DNA from: Runella aurantiaca
GTDB taxonomy: Bacteria; Bacteroidota; Bacteroidia; Cytophagales; Spirosomataceae
Direction of reading: 5' to 3'
DNA: 64,000 nucleotides
Assembly: GCF_003339505.1 (NCBI RefSeq)
Contig: NZ_QPIW01000004.1
Coordinates: forward strand, 124,001-188,000
Below are positions 25,784 to 34,232 of this stretch, in pieces. Made by a program: the position numbers and the translations under genes. The first letter of the stretch is position 1. The number at the start of each line of letters is the position of its first letter. The notes beneath the pieces were generated by a model. The model made no database searches. It had not been told where the DNA came from and worked only from the letters and a program-made list of their open reading frames with translations.

Positions 25784-27424
25784 TTATGAAGCAGAAGCGA
25801 GTTTTTTGACTTCTATGTAGAATCCTCGGTCTACGTCAAGCGCGGATGATTTTTTAACTTTTATGGACTTCCATTGGGTCGTCGGTTTCAGGGTTTTCCA
25901 TTCGCCGTTTTCAGCTTTATACTTGATTGGCATGTCAAATCCTTCGACTACGTTGTTCCAACGGTACGAAAGTTTCTTTTTCTCGATGTGGTACTCAAGT
26001 ACTGGAATCCGAATATCACGCAGGTATTGGTCAAACACTTTGCTCAGGTTGATACCCGCTTCGTTGCTGATGTAGTCCTCAATTTGCTGGGTTGTAACGG
26101 TTTGGTGATAAAACGTTTTGTTCATTCCGCGCAGGATGCCGCGCCATTTCTCGTCGTTGTTGATGATTTGACGAATCGTGTGTAGCATATTGCCGCCTTT
26201 GTAGTACATGTCGCCCGAGCCACTGCGGTTTACGTTGTAGGTGCCGATAATAGGCTTGTCATTACGAATCAATTTTCGGCAGCCAATCACGTAGTCGCTA
26301 CCCGCTTCTTTACCGTAGTAATATTCAGTATACAGGTTTTCGGAATAGTTAGTAAAACTCTCGTGAATCCACATATCCGCTTGGTCTTTGTAGGTAATAT
26401 TGTTGGCGTACCATTCATGTCCAGATTCATGAATAATAATAAAATCCCATTTTAGGCCCCAGCCCGTGGCGGATAAATCTCGGCCCAAATAGCCATTTTT
26501 GTATCCGTTGCCGTAGGTGACCGAGCTTTGATGCTCCATGCCCAAGTAAGGGACCTCAACGAGCTTGTAGCTGTCTTCGTAAAAAGGGTAGGGACCAAAC
26601 CAATGTTCAAAAGCGCGCAGCATGGGTTTTGTCTGCTGAAATTGAGTTTTGGCTTTGTCAAGGTTTTCGGCGAGTGCGTAAAACGATAAATCCAGCGTAC
26701 CTTTTTCGCCATTCAGCGTATCAGTCCACGCCACGTAGTTGCCGATGTTGACATTCACACCGTAATTATTAATGGGGTTCTGAACGTACCAGTCAAAGGT
26801 GCGCGTACCGTCGAGATTCTCGGTAATGCTCCGCAAGCGGCCGTTTGAAATATCCATTAAGGGCTTAGGTACCGTCACGCTGATGCGCATACTGTCGGGT
26901 TCATCGTACATGTGGTCTTTGCAGGGCCACCAGACGCTGGCACCCAACCCTTGGCAAGAAGTAGCGACAAAAGGCAGTCCGTCTTTGTCTTTTTTCCACG
27001 AAAATCCGCCATCCCATGGGGCGCGTTTGGCTACGTGTGGGCGGCCGTTGTACTCTATGACCAACGATTCTTGTTTTTGGGCTTCCTGTTTTTTGACTAA
27101 ATCAATGAAAAACGCGTTGCCGTCGCGGCGAAAAGAGAGCGTTTGCCCATCTTGCGTTACGCGGCTGATGTTCATCGGACGCTGTAAGTCAATTTGGAGG
27201 GTTTGGTAAGGTTGGAGTACTTTGTAGCGCACCGTTACGCTGCCGTTGAGTGTGCTGTCTTGGGGTTGAACGCGGACATTGAGGTGATAAAACTGCAAAT
27301 CCCACCAAGCGCGTTCTTTGGTAATACTGCCACGAAGGGTGTCATCATGGGTAAAAATATAGGTTTGGGCGGAGGCGGCAAGCTGAAGTAAAAAAACAAG
27401 CGCAAAGGTGTAGAGGACTTTCAT
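25784..27424 (-). CDS. M1 family zinc metallopeptidase (aminopeptidase N-like), exported
   Basis: A 546-residue peptidase with a signal peptide (TFALVFLLQLAASAQ). The zinc site is HESGHE (His332, Glu333, His336) followed 18 residues later by Glu355 in WIHESFTNY, exactly the HEXXH-X18-E spacing of family M1. The exopeptidase motif usually written GAMEN reads YLGMEHQSS here, as in many Bacteroidota members. It has the N-terminal beta domain and the catalytic domain but stops after a short beta-rich tail; the large C-terminal helical domain of E. coli PepN is absent. Probably a periplasmic or surface aminopeptidase. It is transcribed alone downstream of a terminator-like hairpin for secA. Confidence 0.93.
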   Translation of the reverse strand: MKVLYTFALVFLLQLAASAQTYIFTHDDTLRGSITKERAWWDLQFYHLNVRVQPQDSTLNGSVTVRYKVLQPYQTLQIDLQRPMNISRVTQDGQTLSFRRDGNAFFIDLVKKQEAQKQESLVIEYNGRPHVAKRAPWDGGFSWKKDKDGLPFVATSCQGLGASVWWPCKDHMYDEPDSMRISVTVPKPLMDISNGRLRSITENLDGTRTFDWYVQNPINNYGVNVNIGNYVAWTDTLNGEKGTLDLSFYALAENLDKAKTQFQQTKPMLRAFEHWFGPYPFYEDSYKLVEVPYLGMEHQSSVTYGNGYKNGYLGRDLSATGWGLKWDFIIIHESGHEWYANNITYKDQADMWIHESFTNYSENLYTEYYYGKEAGSDYVIGCRKLIRNDKPIIGTYNVNRSGSGDMYYKGGNMLHTIRQIINNDEKWRGILRGMNKTFYHQTVTTQQIEDYISNEAGINLSKVFDQYLRDIRIPVLEYHIEKKKLSYRWNNVVEGFDMPIKYKAENGEWKTLKPTTQWKSIKVKKSSALDVDRGFYIEVKKLASAS

Positions 27425-27508
27425 AGGAAACGGTAGATTAAAAGCCTTTTTGGGTGTTAGGTGTTGATGATTGTTTTTGGTCGGACAATAATACCGTTTT
27501 CAGGGCAC

Positions 27509-27543
27509 AAAAAAAATCCGAACGGGAAGCCCAATCGGATTTT
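27509..27543 (-). terminator. Intrinsic terminator downstream of secA
   Basis: Read on the minus strand, AAAATCCGA pairs with TCGGATTTT (9-bp stem, 13-nt loop) and is followed by further T residues (the A-run 27509-27516 on the plus strand). It lies about 142 nt after the secA stop and about 85 nt before the M1 peptidase start, so it separates the two same-strand genes. Confidence 0.7.
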
Positions 27544-27684
27544 AAATCTTTACTCAACGTTATGAAAAACTCTATTGTTAAGACGTCGAGTGATGTGGTT
27601 GGTTACATTTTTTTTTATTTTTTTTGAAAATATTTAGCGAATGCTATTTTAAAAGAATTTTATTGAAATGTAACTATAAGATTA

Positions 27685-30600
27685 TTAGGCAATTACGACG
27701 CAGTCGCCGCGCTCTACCTCGTGTTCAATTTTTTTGTATTTCACATCTTTTACCACGCGACCGTCGCGGTATTGCACCGTTACTTTTTGATTACGGTCGG
27801 CAATTTTGATGGTACGCACAGGTGCTTGCTTTTCTGCCTGACGGGCGGCGTAGGCATTAGGCCCGCCGCCAGTGGTTTCTTCTTCGGTTTCGTCGTCGTG
27901 GCGGTTGGTCTGCAATTGCGGCTCAGTGCGGCGCGTTGGGCGTGGTGCTTGCTGTGGTGCTTCCTCCTGCGGAATGTGCGCTTTCATTAAGAAACTGATG
28001 GTTTCAAAATTCACTTTTGTCATCAGTCGTTTGAACAACTCTACGGATTCGAACTTATAGATCAACAAGGGGTCTTTCTGCTCGTAGGCGGCATTTTGTA
28101 CCGATTGTTTCAAATCGTCCATGTCGCGCAGGTGCTCTTTCCATTCTTGGTCGATAAGCGAAAGTACTACAAATTTCTCCATTTCGTGGATAATCTCGCG
28201 GCCATTGGTCTCGATGGCTTTTTGGAGATTCACGCCGATTTGGGTTCCCTTGATGCCATCCGTAAACGGAATTACAATCTCATTGATGGTGGCGCCACGC
28301 TCGGCCGATATTTGTTTCAACACGGGCAATACCTGTTCTGCAATGACTTTGTTTTTGGTCAGATAGTGCTTTTCTGCCGCGTCGTAAAGGCGCTGAGTAC
28401 GTTGCTCGGGCTTGAGCTTGGCGTATTCTTCGCGGGTAAATGGAGGCTCAATGCCAAAATTGGTAATGGCCGCCAATTCAAGTTCTTCGTAATTATCTTC
28501 TGTATTGGTCAGCGCTTCGTTGGCTACGTCGTACATGGTATCGGCAATATCAATGGCCAAACGGTCGCCAAATAGGGCATTGCGGCGGCGTTTGTAGATA
28601 TTTTCGCGTTGCATGTTCATGACGTCGTCATATTCCAATAAGCGTTTACGCGTTCCGAAGTTGTTTTCCTCCACTTTTTTCTGCGCTCGCTCGATGGATT
28701 TTGACACCATAGAGTGCTGAATCACTTCGCCTTCTTCCAGACCCATGCGGTCCATCACGCCAGCAATCCGGTCAGAACCGAACATACGCATCAGGCCGTC
28801 TTCCAACGACACAAAGAACTGCGACGAACCTGGGTCACCCTGGCGACCGGCCCGTCCGCGCAACTGACGGTCAACGCGACGGCTTTCGTGGCGCTCGGTA
28901 CCGATGATGGCCAATCCACCCGCTGCTTTCGACTCGGCGGTCAGCTTGATGTCGGTACCCCGACCTGCCATGTTGGTGGCGATGGTCACGGTGCCGGGCT
29001 TTCCTGCTTCCGACACAATCTCGGCTTCGCGTTGGTGCTGCTTAGCGTTCAATACTTGGTGTGGAATCTTGCGTAGGGTAAGCATTCGGCTCAACAACTC
29101 CGAGTTTTCGACCGAAGTTGTACCCACCAGTACTGGACGCCCTTTGCCAACGAGTTCGACGATTTCGTCTACTACGGCGTTGTATTTTTCGCGTACCGAA
29201 CGGTACACTTTGTCTTCTTCGTCTTTCCGAACGGCGGGGATGTTGGTCGGGATGCTTACCACGTCCAATTTATAAATGGTCCAGAATTCTCCCGCTTCGG
29301 TTTCGGCCGTACCCGTCATACCGCAAAGTTTGTGGTACATACGGAAGTAGTTTTGTAGCGTTACGGTGGCGTAGGTTTGGGTAGCGTCTTCTACTTTTAC
29401 GTTTTCTTTGGCTTCTACGGCTTGGTGCAAACCGTCTGACCAACGGCGGCCTTCCATGATACGGCCCGTTTGCTCATCCACGATTTTGACCTTTCCGTCC
29501 ATAATCACGTAATCCACATCTTTCTCAAAAAGCGAGTAGGCTTTCAACAATTGTTGAATCGTGTGGACACGCTGCGTCTTGATTGAATAGTCACGAATGA
29601 CTTCCTCTTTGCGAATCAGTTTCTGCTGGTCGTTAAGTTCAGGGTCTTTATCAATGATATTTAACTCAATGGATAAGTCTGGCATCACAAAAAAGGCGGT
29701 GTCTTCGCTTTCACCAGTGATGTAGTCTAATCCTTTTTCTGTTAACTCAATGCTGTTGTTTCTTTCTTCAATCGTGAAATACAACGGAGCATCGGCCTGC
29801 GGCATCAGTTTTTGGTTTTCGGCCAAATAAATTTTCTCGGTTTCCTGCATCAGGGTTTTCATCCCCGTTTCACTCATAAATTTGATGAGTGGTTTGTATT
29901 TTGGAAAACCGCGATGGGCGCGGAACAGCGCCAAACCACCTTCTTTCTTGTCGCCAGCCGCAATTTTCTTTTTGGCTTCGTTGAGCAAATCCGTTACGAG
30001 GCGTTTTTGGGCATCCACAATGCGCGCCACGCGGGGCTTGAGTTCGGCAAAATCCTGCTCGTCGCCGCGCGGTACTGGACCGCTGATGATGAGTGGCGTA
30101 CGGGCGTCGTCGACCAACACGGAGTCAACCTCATCGACCATCGCAAAATGGTGCTTGCGTTGTACCAATTCCTCGGGGCTGTGCGCCATGTTGTCGCGGA
30201 GGTAGTCAAAGCCAAACTCGTTGTTGGTTCCGTAGGTAATATCGGCCAAATACGCCTGACGACGCGCAAAGGTATTGGGCTGGTGGCGGTCGATACAATC
30301 GACGCGCAACCCGTGAAATTCAAACAAAGGACCGTTCCACTCGCTGTCGCGACGGGCCAGATAGTCGTTGACGGTTACAATATGTACTCCCTGCCCCGCC
30401 AGGGCATTCAAGAAGGCAGGCAAGGTAGCAACGAGCGTTTTACCTTCTCCCGTGGCCATCTCGGCGATTTTTCCTTGGTGTAGCACCGTTCCCCCGATGA
30501 TTTGAACATCATAGTGAACCATGTTCCATTTGATAGGGTGTCCGGCTACATCCCAAGTAGTATTCCAAATGGCTTTTTCGCCGTTGATGGTGATGTGGTT

Positions 30601-31041
30601 TTTCTTGACGGCCAATTCGTGGTCAATGAACGAAGCCGTCACCTCAATGGATTCGTTCTCGGTAAAGCGCCGCGCCGTTTCTTTCACAATGGCGAAAGCA
30701 GTGGGCAGAATATGCAGCAAAACTTTTTCCAGTTCTTTGTCGCGCTCTAAGCCCAGGGCGTCAATTTGCTTGAAAATCTCTTCTTTGGCATCCACATCCA
30801 TCTCGACATCGTCGGTGATGCGTTGGCGCAAAGCGGCGATTTGATCATCTATGGTTTTAAGCTGGCCCGCAATGTATGTTTTGAGTTCTTGGGTCGCATT
30901 ACGCAGTTCATCGTGGCTGAGGTTACGTAGTTTGGCAAATTCAGTATTTACTTTTTCTACGTATGGGGAGAGTTCTTTCAAATCGCGATCGGCCTTCGTC
31001 CCGAACAATCCCGTAAAACTTTTAGTGAGGAATTTTATCAT
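27685..31041 (-). CDS. secA: Protein translocase ATPase SecA
   Basis: The motor ATPase that drives unfolded proteins through SecYEG. At 1118 residues it has the extended length usual in Bacteroidota (E. coli: 901). Walker A is MATGEGKT (residues 195-202), Walker B is MVDEVDSVLVDDARTPLIIS (about 301-320), and the second nucleotide-binding fold holds TNMAGRGTDIKL and GTERHESRRVDRQLRGRAGR. The extra length includes an N-terminal insertion around residues 60-110 and a low-complexity segment near the end (PQQAPRPTRRTEPQ onward). The protein ends VERGDCVVIA and has no CxCxSGKKYKxCH-type zinc motif, so SecB-like contact through that site is not expected. Gene limits are clear on both sides. Confidence 0.98.
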   Translation of the reverse strand: MIKFLTKSFTGLFGTKADRDLKELSPYVEKVNTEFAKLRNLSHDELRNATQELKTYIAGQLKTIDDQIAALRQRITDDVEMDVDAKEEIFKQIDALGLERDKELEKVLLHILPTAFAIVKETARRFTENESIEVTASFIDHELAVKKNHITINGEKAIWNTTWDVAGHPIKWNMVHYDVQIIGGTVLHQGKIAEMATGEGKTLVATLPAFLNALAGQGVHIVTVNDYLARRDSEWNGPLFEFHGLRVDCIDRHQPNTFARRQAYLADITYGTNNEFGFDYLRDNMAHSPEELVQRKHHFAMVDEVDSVLVDDARTPLIISGPVPRGDEQDFAELKPRVARIVDAQKRLVTDLLNEAKKKIAAGDKKEGGLALFRAHRGFPKYKPLIKFMSETGMKTLMQETEKIYLAENQKLMPQADAPLYFTIEERNNSIELTEKGLDYITGESEDTAFFVMPDLSIELNIIDKDPELNDQQKLIRKEEVIRDYSIKTQRVHTIQQLLKAYSLFEKDVDYVIMDGKVKIVDEQTGRIMEGRRWSDGLHQAVEAKENVKVEDATQTYATVTLQNYFRMYHKLCGMTGTAETEAGEFWTIYKLDVVSIPTNIPAVRKDEEDKVYRSVREKYNAVVDEIVELVGKGRPVLVGTTSVENSELLSRMLTLRKIPHQVLNAKQHQREAEIVSEAGKPGTVTIATNMAGRGTDIKLTAESKAAGGLAIIGTERHESRRVDRQLRGRAGRQGDPGSSQFFVSLEDGLMRMFGSDRIAGVMDRMGLEEGEVIQHSMVSKSIERAQKKVEENNFGTRKRLLEYDDVMNMQRENIYKRRRNALFGDRLAIDIADTMYDVANEALTNTEDNYEELELAAITNFGIEPPFTREEYAKLKPEQRTQRLYDAAEKHYLTKNKVIAEQVLPVLKQISAERGATINEIVIPFTDGIKGTQIGVNLQKAIETNGREIIHEMEKFVVLSLIDQEWKEHLRDMDDLKQSVQNAAYEQKDPLLIYKFESVELFKRLMTKVNFETISFLMKAHIPQEEAPQQAPRPTRRTEPQLQTNRHDDETEEETTGGGPNAYAARQAEKQAPVRTIKIADRNQKVTVQYRDGRVVKDVKYKKIEHEVERGDCVVIA

Positions 31042-31253
31042 TTCAAAATGGTAATTTTCAGTTTCTTAACTACTTAGTTGGAAGACATTTTCTCAATGCC
31101 TTTTTTAATGCCTTTACTTAAGTGAATGTTGGTGTTTCTAACATTTTGACCCTTGGTTCTAGATACTACCCATATAATCAGGGCTCATAGATGTCAAGTT
31201 ATACTTCGTTAGCTGGTTTCACCAATATCGCGCCCATGCCCTTGTTTTTTTCG

Positions 31254-31287
31254 CAAAGTTAGCTTTTTGTCAATAGTTTAATAACAA
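31254..31287 (-). promoter_or_regulatory. Possible secA promoter
   Basis: On the minus strand TAACTTTG (31254-31261) matches TAnnTTTG. A TTG (31285-31287) lies 23 bp upstream of it, slightly beyond the usual 19-21 bp. Transcription would start near 31247, about 205 nt before the secA start. Confidence 0.28.
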
Positions 31288-31396
31288 TATTCGCGCTACA
31301 ATATTTTATTAGGACAAAATGGCAGTGAAACAAAAATGCGCTGACAGGTTGCCAATGGGTTTTTTACCTATATAATAAACGGTAATCGGGTTTAAA

Positions 31397-31426
31397 AGAA
31401 GTAATTATAAGACCTAAATTACTTCT
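31397..31426. promoter_or_regulatory. Perfect 10-bp inverted repeat upstream of the DUF1080 gene
   Basis: AGAAGTAATT (31397-31406) and AATTACTTCT (31417-31426), separated by 10 bp, end 30 bp before the start codon. The half-site centres lie about two helical turns apart on one DNA face, as expected for a dimeric regulator. As RNA it would form a hairpin in the 5' leader. Confidence 0.35.
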
Positions 31427-31456
31427 ATAAGCCAAGACACTAAACGCCTATTTACC

Positions 31457-32182
31457 ATGTTAAAACAAACCGCTTCTATTCTCTTTTTAGTACTTTCTGG
31501 CTTTTTTGCCAACGCCCAATCTCCCAACACGCTTTCGGCACAGGAAAAAAGAGAAGGCTGGCAACTGCTTTTCAACGGCAAAGACGTCAGCGGTTGGCAT
31601 TCTTACGGAACTAAGGGCATTGGCTCGGCGTGGATTGTGGAGCAGGGCGCATTGAAACTGAACGTTCCCCAACGCGCGGGCAACAAAGCTCCCAACGGCG
31701 GCGATATTGTAAGCGAAGTGCCCATCACTGGCGATTTTGAATTTAAGGCCGATTGGAAAGTAAGCCCGTTGGCCAACAGTGGTATTTTCTTTTTTGTCAA
31801 AGAGGCGGCTCAATACAAAAATATGCACGATACGGGGCTGGAATTGCAGATACTTGACGATAAAATTTACGAAGGAGCTGCGGAAAACAAACACCGCGCA
31901 GGCGATTTTTTTGGTGTTGCCAACGCCCGCATTCGGGAAATAAATCCTGTGGGCGAATGGAATTCGGTAGTGTTTAGCGTCCGTAAAAAGAAATTGACTG
32001 TAACCCTCAATGGCTTTGTGGTGCAAGAACACGATTTGGCAAGCGCCGATTGGAAGCAGCGCGTGGCGGGTAGCGGATTAAAAAACGCCCCGATTGCTCA
32101 GGGCGTTTTTACTGGATTGTTGGGTTTGCAGGATTGGGGCAGCACGGTTTGGTACCGCAATCTCAAACTTAGAAAGTTATAG
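31457..32182 (+). CDS. DUF1080 (3-keto-disaccharide hydrolase-type) secreted protein
   Basis: A 241-residue exported protein with a signal peptide (SILFLVLSGFFANAQ) and one DUF1080 concanavalin-like beta-sandwich: EGWQLLFNGKDVSGWHSYG, then GDFEFKADWKVSPLANSGIFF, GLELQILDDKIYEG and the closing WGSTVWYRNLKLRKL. Family members are linked to hydrolysis of 3-keto-glycosides and to polysaccharide use in Bacteroidota. The 3' coding end holds a terminator-like hairpin (32081-32110), and the last 14 bases overlap the 3' end of the convergent DUF2911 gene. Upstream there is a 10-bp dyad that may be an operator. The gene stands alone on its strand. Confidence 0.9.
   Translation: MLKQTASILFLVLSGFFANAQSPNTLSAQEKREGWQLLFNGKDVSGWHSYGTKGIGSAWIVEQGALKLNVPQRAGNKAPNGGDIVSEVPITGDFEFKADWKVSPLANSGIFFFVKEAAQYKNMHDTGLELQILDDKIYEGAAENKHRAGDFFGVANARIREINPVGEWNSVVFSVRKKKLTVTLNGFVVQEHDLASADWKQRVAGSGLKNAPIAQGVFTGLLGLQDWGSTVWYRNLKLRKL
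32081..32110 (-). terminator. Terminator-like hairpin for the DUF2911 gene, embedded in the DUF1080 coding sequence
   Basis: AAAAACGCCC (32081-32090) and GGGCGTTTTT (32101-32110) form a perfect 10-bp stem with a 10-nt loop, with an A-run on the left and a T-run on the right. On the minus strand it lies about 60 nt after the DUF2911 stop. On the plus strand it lies inside the last 35 codons of the DUF1080 gene. Confidence 0.55.
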
Positions 32183-32720
32183 GAACTTCCACGATGGTAT
32201 TGTCCCAACCCATGCGCATGATGGCGTCGGTGCCTTTGGGGAATTGGATGGAAAAATGCTCAATCGGGGCCTCTGTCGATTTCTTTGCAGGCACCGTAAA
32301 GCGTGCCACATCGTTGGCCTCTTTGTATTTAAACGCCCCCCAATAATCGAGGTCAGAATTCAGAATGATGGTCCACTCGTTTTCTCCGGGGATAGTGAAG
32401 AGCGAATACGTACCCGCTTTTACTTTTTTGCCTTGAATGGTGGCGTCTTGATAAAACTTAATCTCGGCATTTTCGTTGGCGCCCGTACGCCATACTTTAC
32501 CGTAAGGGATTAGTTTGCCAAATACTTCACGGCCATTTTTGGCGGGGCGGCTGTAAGTGACCCGCACGAGGGCTTTTTCACCATCTTTGCGGTCGTGGGC
32601 AAAATTGTCAGGGAAATAAGCGTAGTCCAGAGAACTTTTGTCAACGGCTCTAAAACCTTGCGCGTAGGCTCCCAATGCGAGTAAACTTAACAGGCAATAA
32701 ATGAGGCTGGTCTTTTTCAT
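32169..32720 (-). CDS. DUF2911 domain-containing exported protein
   Basis: A 183-residue protein with a signal peptide (LIYCLLSLLALGAYAQ) and the DUF2911 family core: RVTYSRPAKNGREVFGKLIPYGKVWRTGANENAEIKF (in two blocks, about residues 52-88), KKVKAGTYSLFTIPGENEWTI-like strand, and the ending MRMGWDNTIVEVPI. DUF2911 proteins are common in Bacteroidota, periplasmic or lipid-anchored, and have no assigned reaction. The gene is downstream of the M28 peptidase on the same strand (124-bp gap) and overlaps the DUF1080 gene tail to tail by 14 bp. Its terminator seems to be the hairpin inside the DUF1080 coding region. Confidence 0.88.
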   Translation of the reverse strand: MKKTSLIYCLLSLLALGAYAQGFRAVDKSSLDYAYFPDNFAHDRKDGEKALVRVTYSRPAKNGREVFGKLIPYGKVWRTGANENAEIKFYQDATIQGKKVKAGTYSLFTIPGENEWTIILNSDLDYWGAFKYKEANDVARFTVPAKKSTEAPIEHFSIQFPKGTDAIMRMGWDNTIVEVPITF

Positions 32721-32844
32721 TGTATTTGTTTTTAGAAATTAAAGATTATTATTGGAAAAAAGGAAGAACGGAACAAGGAGAACGAAAATACAAAACTAAC
32801 TTTGAACAATCCTTTTTCCGTATTCCTTTTTTCCGTTTTCCATA

Positions 32845-34200
32845 TCATCGCATACTTGGGCGGGGCAACACGGGCAGGCTTTCGTGCCCTTCTTCGCCCA
32901 CAGCTTGCACCGCAAAAAAGTAATTGTCTTTGGAATACGGCAAGGTTAGGCCGTTTTTGTCCGTAAAAAACTTCTTTTGCCAAAACGGCATGTGCGTTTC
33001 GCGCATGAGCACGTAGTAGCCTTTTACTTTGCCAGCCTTTGGCGTTTGCCAAAAAAGAGAGGTAGTATTGGTGAGATTGCGGGCTTCGAGCGTCACGTTT
33101 TGGGGCATGGCGGGTGCTTTGGCTAAGTTGGCCAGCGATGCTAAATTGAGGCAAGTGTTTTTGCGCAAGTACTCAAAATCCATGTTTTTGGCATAATCGC
33201 CGTATTCTACGCCTTTTTCAGTACGCAAATCTTGGTGTTGGTTGTTGAAGTTTTCGTTCATTTCGGTGATACGTACCGCCGCAAAATCACGATTGACAAA
33301 CGGCGTATGGTCGCCGCTGCGCAGGTAGCGGTCGTTGCGGTAGATAAGCCGCACTTCCAGATTATCGACGTAACGTTCGCCCACTTCTTTTACATAACGG
33401 GCCAATGTACGGGCCTTGCCGTCGTTTTCGGCCCCGTATTGCCGCACGCCCGCCGCGCGTTTGTCGGTCTCAAAGCCCGATAAACCTTCGCTAAAAATTC
33501 GGATTTTGGTGTTGTCAATCAGGCGGGTGTCGGGGCTGTGGTTGGAGCCCATGATGTCGTTGTTGAGCAAAGCTTCGAGGTTCCATTTTTCGTTTACGGC
33601 GCGCTCGGCCAAATGGTTGGCCCCCAATAAACCTTGCTCTTCTCCGCTGACGGTCACAAAAATGATGGTGGCTGGAAAGGAATATTTGCTCATCACACGC
33701 GCCAATTCAATCACGGCGGCGGTGCCGCTGCCGTCGTCGTTGGCCCCAGGGGCGTCAGATTCGCGGTTACTGACGTTGCTCACGCGGCTGTCAATGTGCC
33801 CGCTGACCATAAAAATACGGTCGTCGTTGGGGTCAGTGCCTTTGAGGGTGGCCATTACGTTGCCGATTTCCTGCTGTTGATCCACACGCCGTCCGTCGGG
33901 TTGGAGCATCCATGTATCAATGGTGGCCGTCATTCGTCCGCCAGATTGTTTGGCAAATTCATTGAAACGACTCAGAACCCATTTTCGTGCCGCGCCAATC
34001 CCGCGTTTGGGGTCGGAGACGGTGCTCATGGTGTGGCGAGTGCCAAAGCTAACGAGCTTGTCGATGTGACTACGCAGGCTGTCGGGCGAGACCTCTGCCA
34101 GCATGGCCGAAATCATCGGGTCGCGCTGGATGACCTGTTGAGCAGAACCATTAAAAGCCAAAAGGGTGCAGAGTAGGAGGAGAGTAGTTGTTCTTTTCAT
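32845..34200 (-). CDS. M28 family zinc peptidase with C-terminal fibronectin-like domain, exported
   Basis: A 451-residue exopeptidase. A signal peptide (LLLLCTLLAFNGSAQ) precedes the M28 domain: VSGHIDSRV (first His/Asp ligands), GANDDGSGTAAVIELARVM (bridging Asp), VSGEEQGLLGANHLAE (catalytic Glu and metal Glu), NNDIMGSNHS, and a distal RSGDHTPFVNRDFAAVRITE with the last His ligand. The C-terminal about 90 residues (PQNVTLEARNLTNTTSLFWQ onward) look like a fibronectin type III-like sandwich. Probably a periplasmic or secreted aminopeptidase working on small peptides. It lies 32 bp downstream of the DUF3472 gene and is likely cotranscribed with it. Confidence 0.93.
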   Translation of the reverse strand: MKRTTTLLLLCTLLAFNGSAQQVIQRDPMISAMLAEVSPDSLRSHIDKLVSFGTRHTMSTVSDPKRGIGAARKWVLSRFNEFAKQSGGRMTATIDTWMLQPDGRRVDQQQEIGNVMATLKGTDPNDDRIFMVSGHIDSRVSNVSNRESDAPGANDDGSGTAAVIELARVMSKYSFPATIIFVTVSGEEQGLLGANHLAERAVNEKWNLEALLNNDIMGSNHSPDTRLIDNTKIRIFSEGLSGFETDKRAAGVRQYGAENDGKARTLARYVKEVGERYVDNLEVRLIYRNDRYLRSGDHTPFVNRDFAAVRITEMNENFNNQHQDLRTEKGVEYGDYAKNMDFEYLRKNTCLNLASLANLAKAPAMPQNVTLEARNLTNTTSLFWQTPKAGKVKGYYVLMRETHMPFWQKKFFTDKNGLTLPYSKDNYFFAVQAVGEEGHESLPVLPRPSMR

Positions 34201-34232
34201 ACGGTTTGATTGAAGGTTGATAATAAAGTAAC

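Larger units (their letters stand above)
31042..31456. other. Divergent intergenic region between secA and the DUF1080 gene
   Basis: A 415-bp AT-rich stretch with no supported coding frame. It contains a possible minus-strand -7 element for secA (31254-31261) and a strong dyad close to the DUF1080 start (31397-31426). Nothing resembling a small RNA or riboswitch of known class was recognised. Confidence 0.5.

Noticed and set aside
29812-30483. 223-codon plus-strand frame opposite secA
   Set aside because: Lies over conserved SecA motifs; composition looks like a shadow frame.
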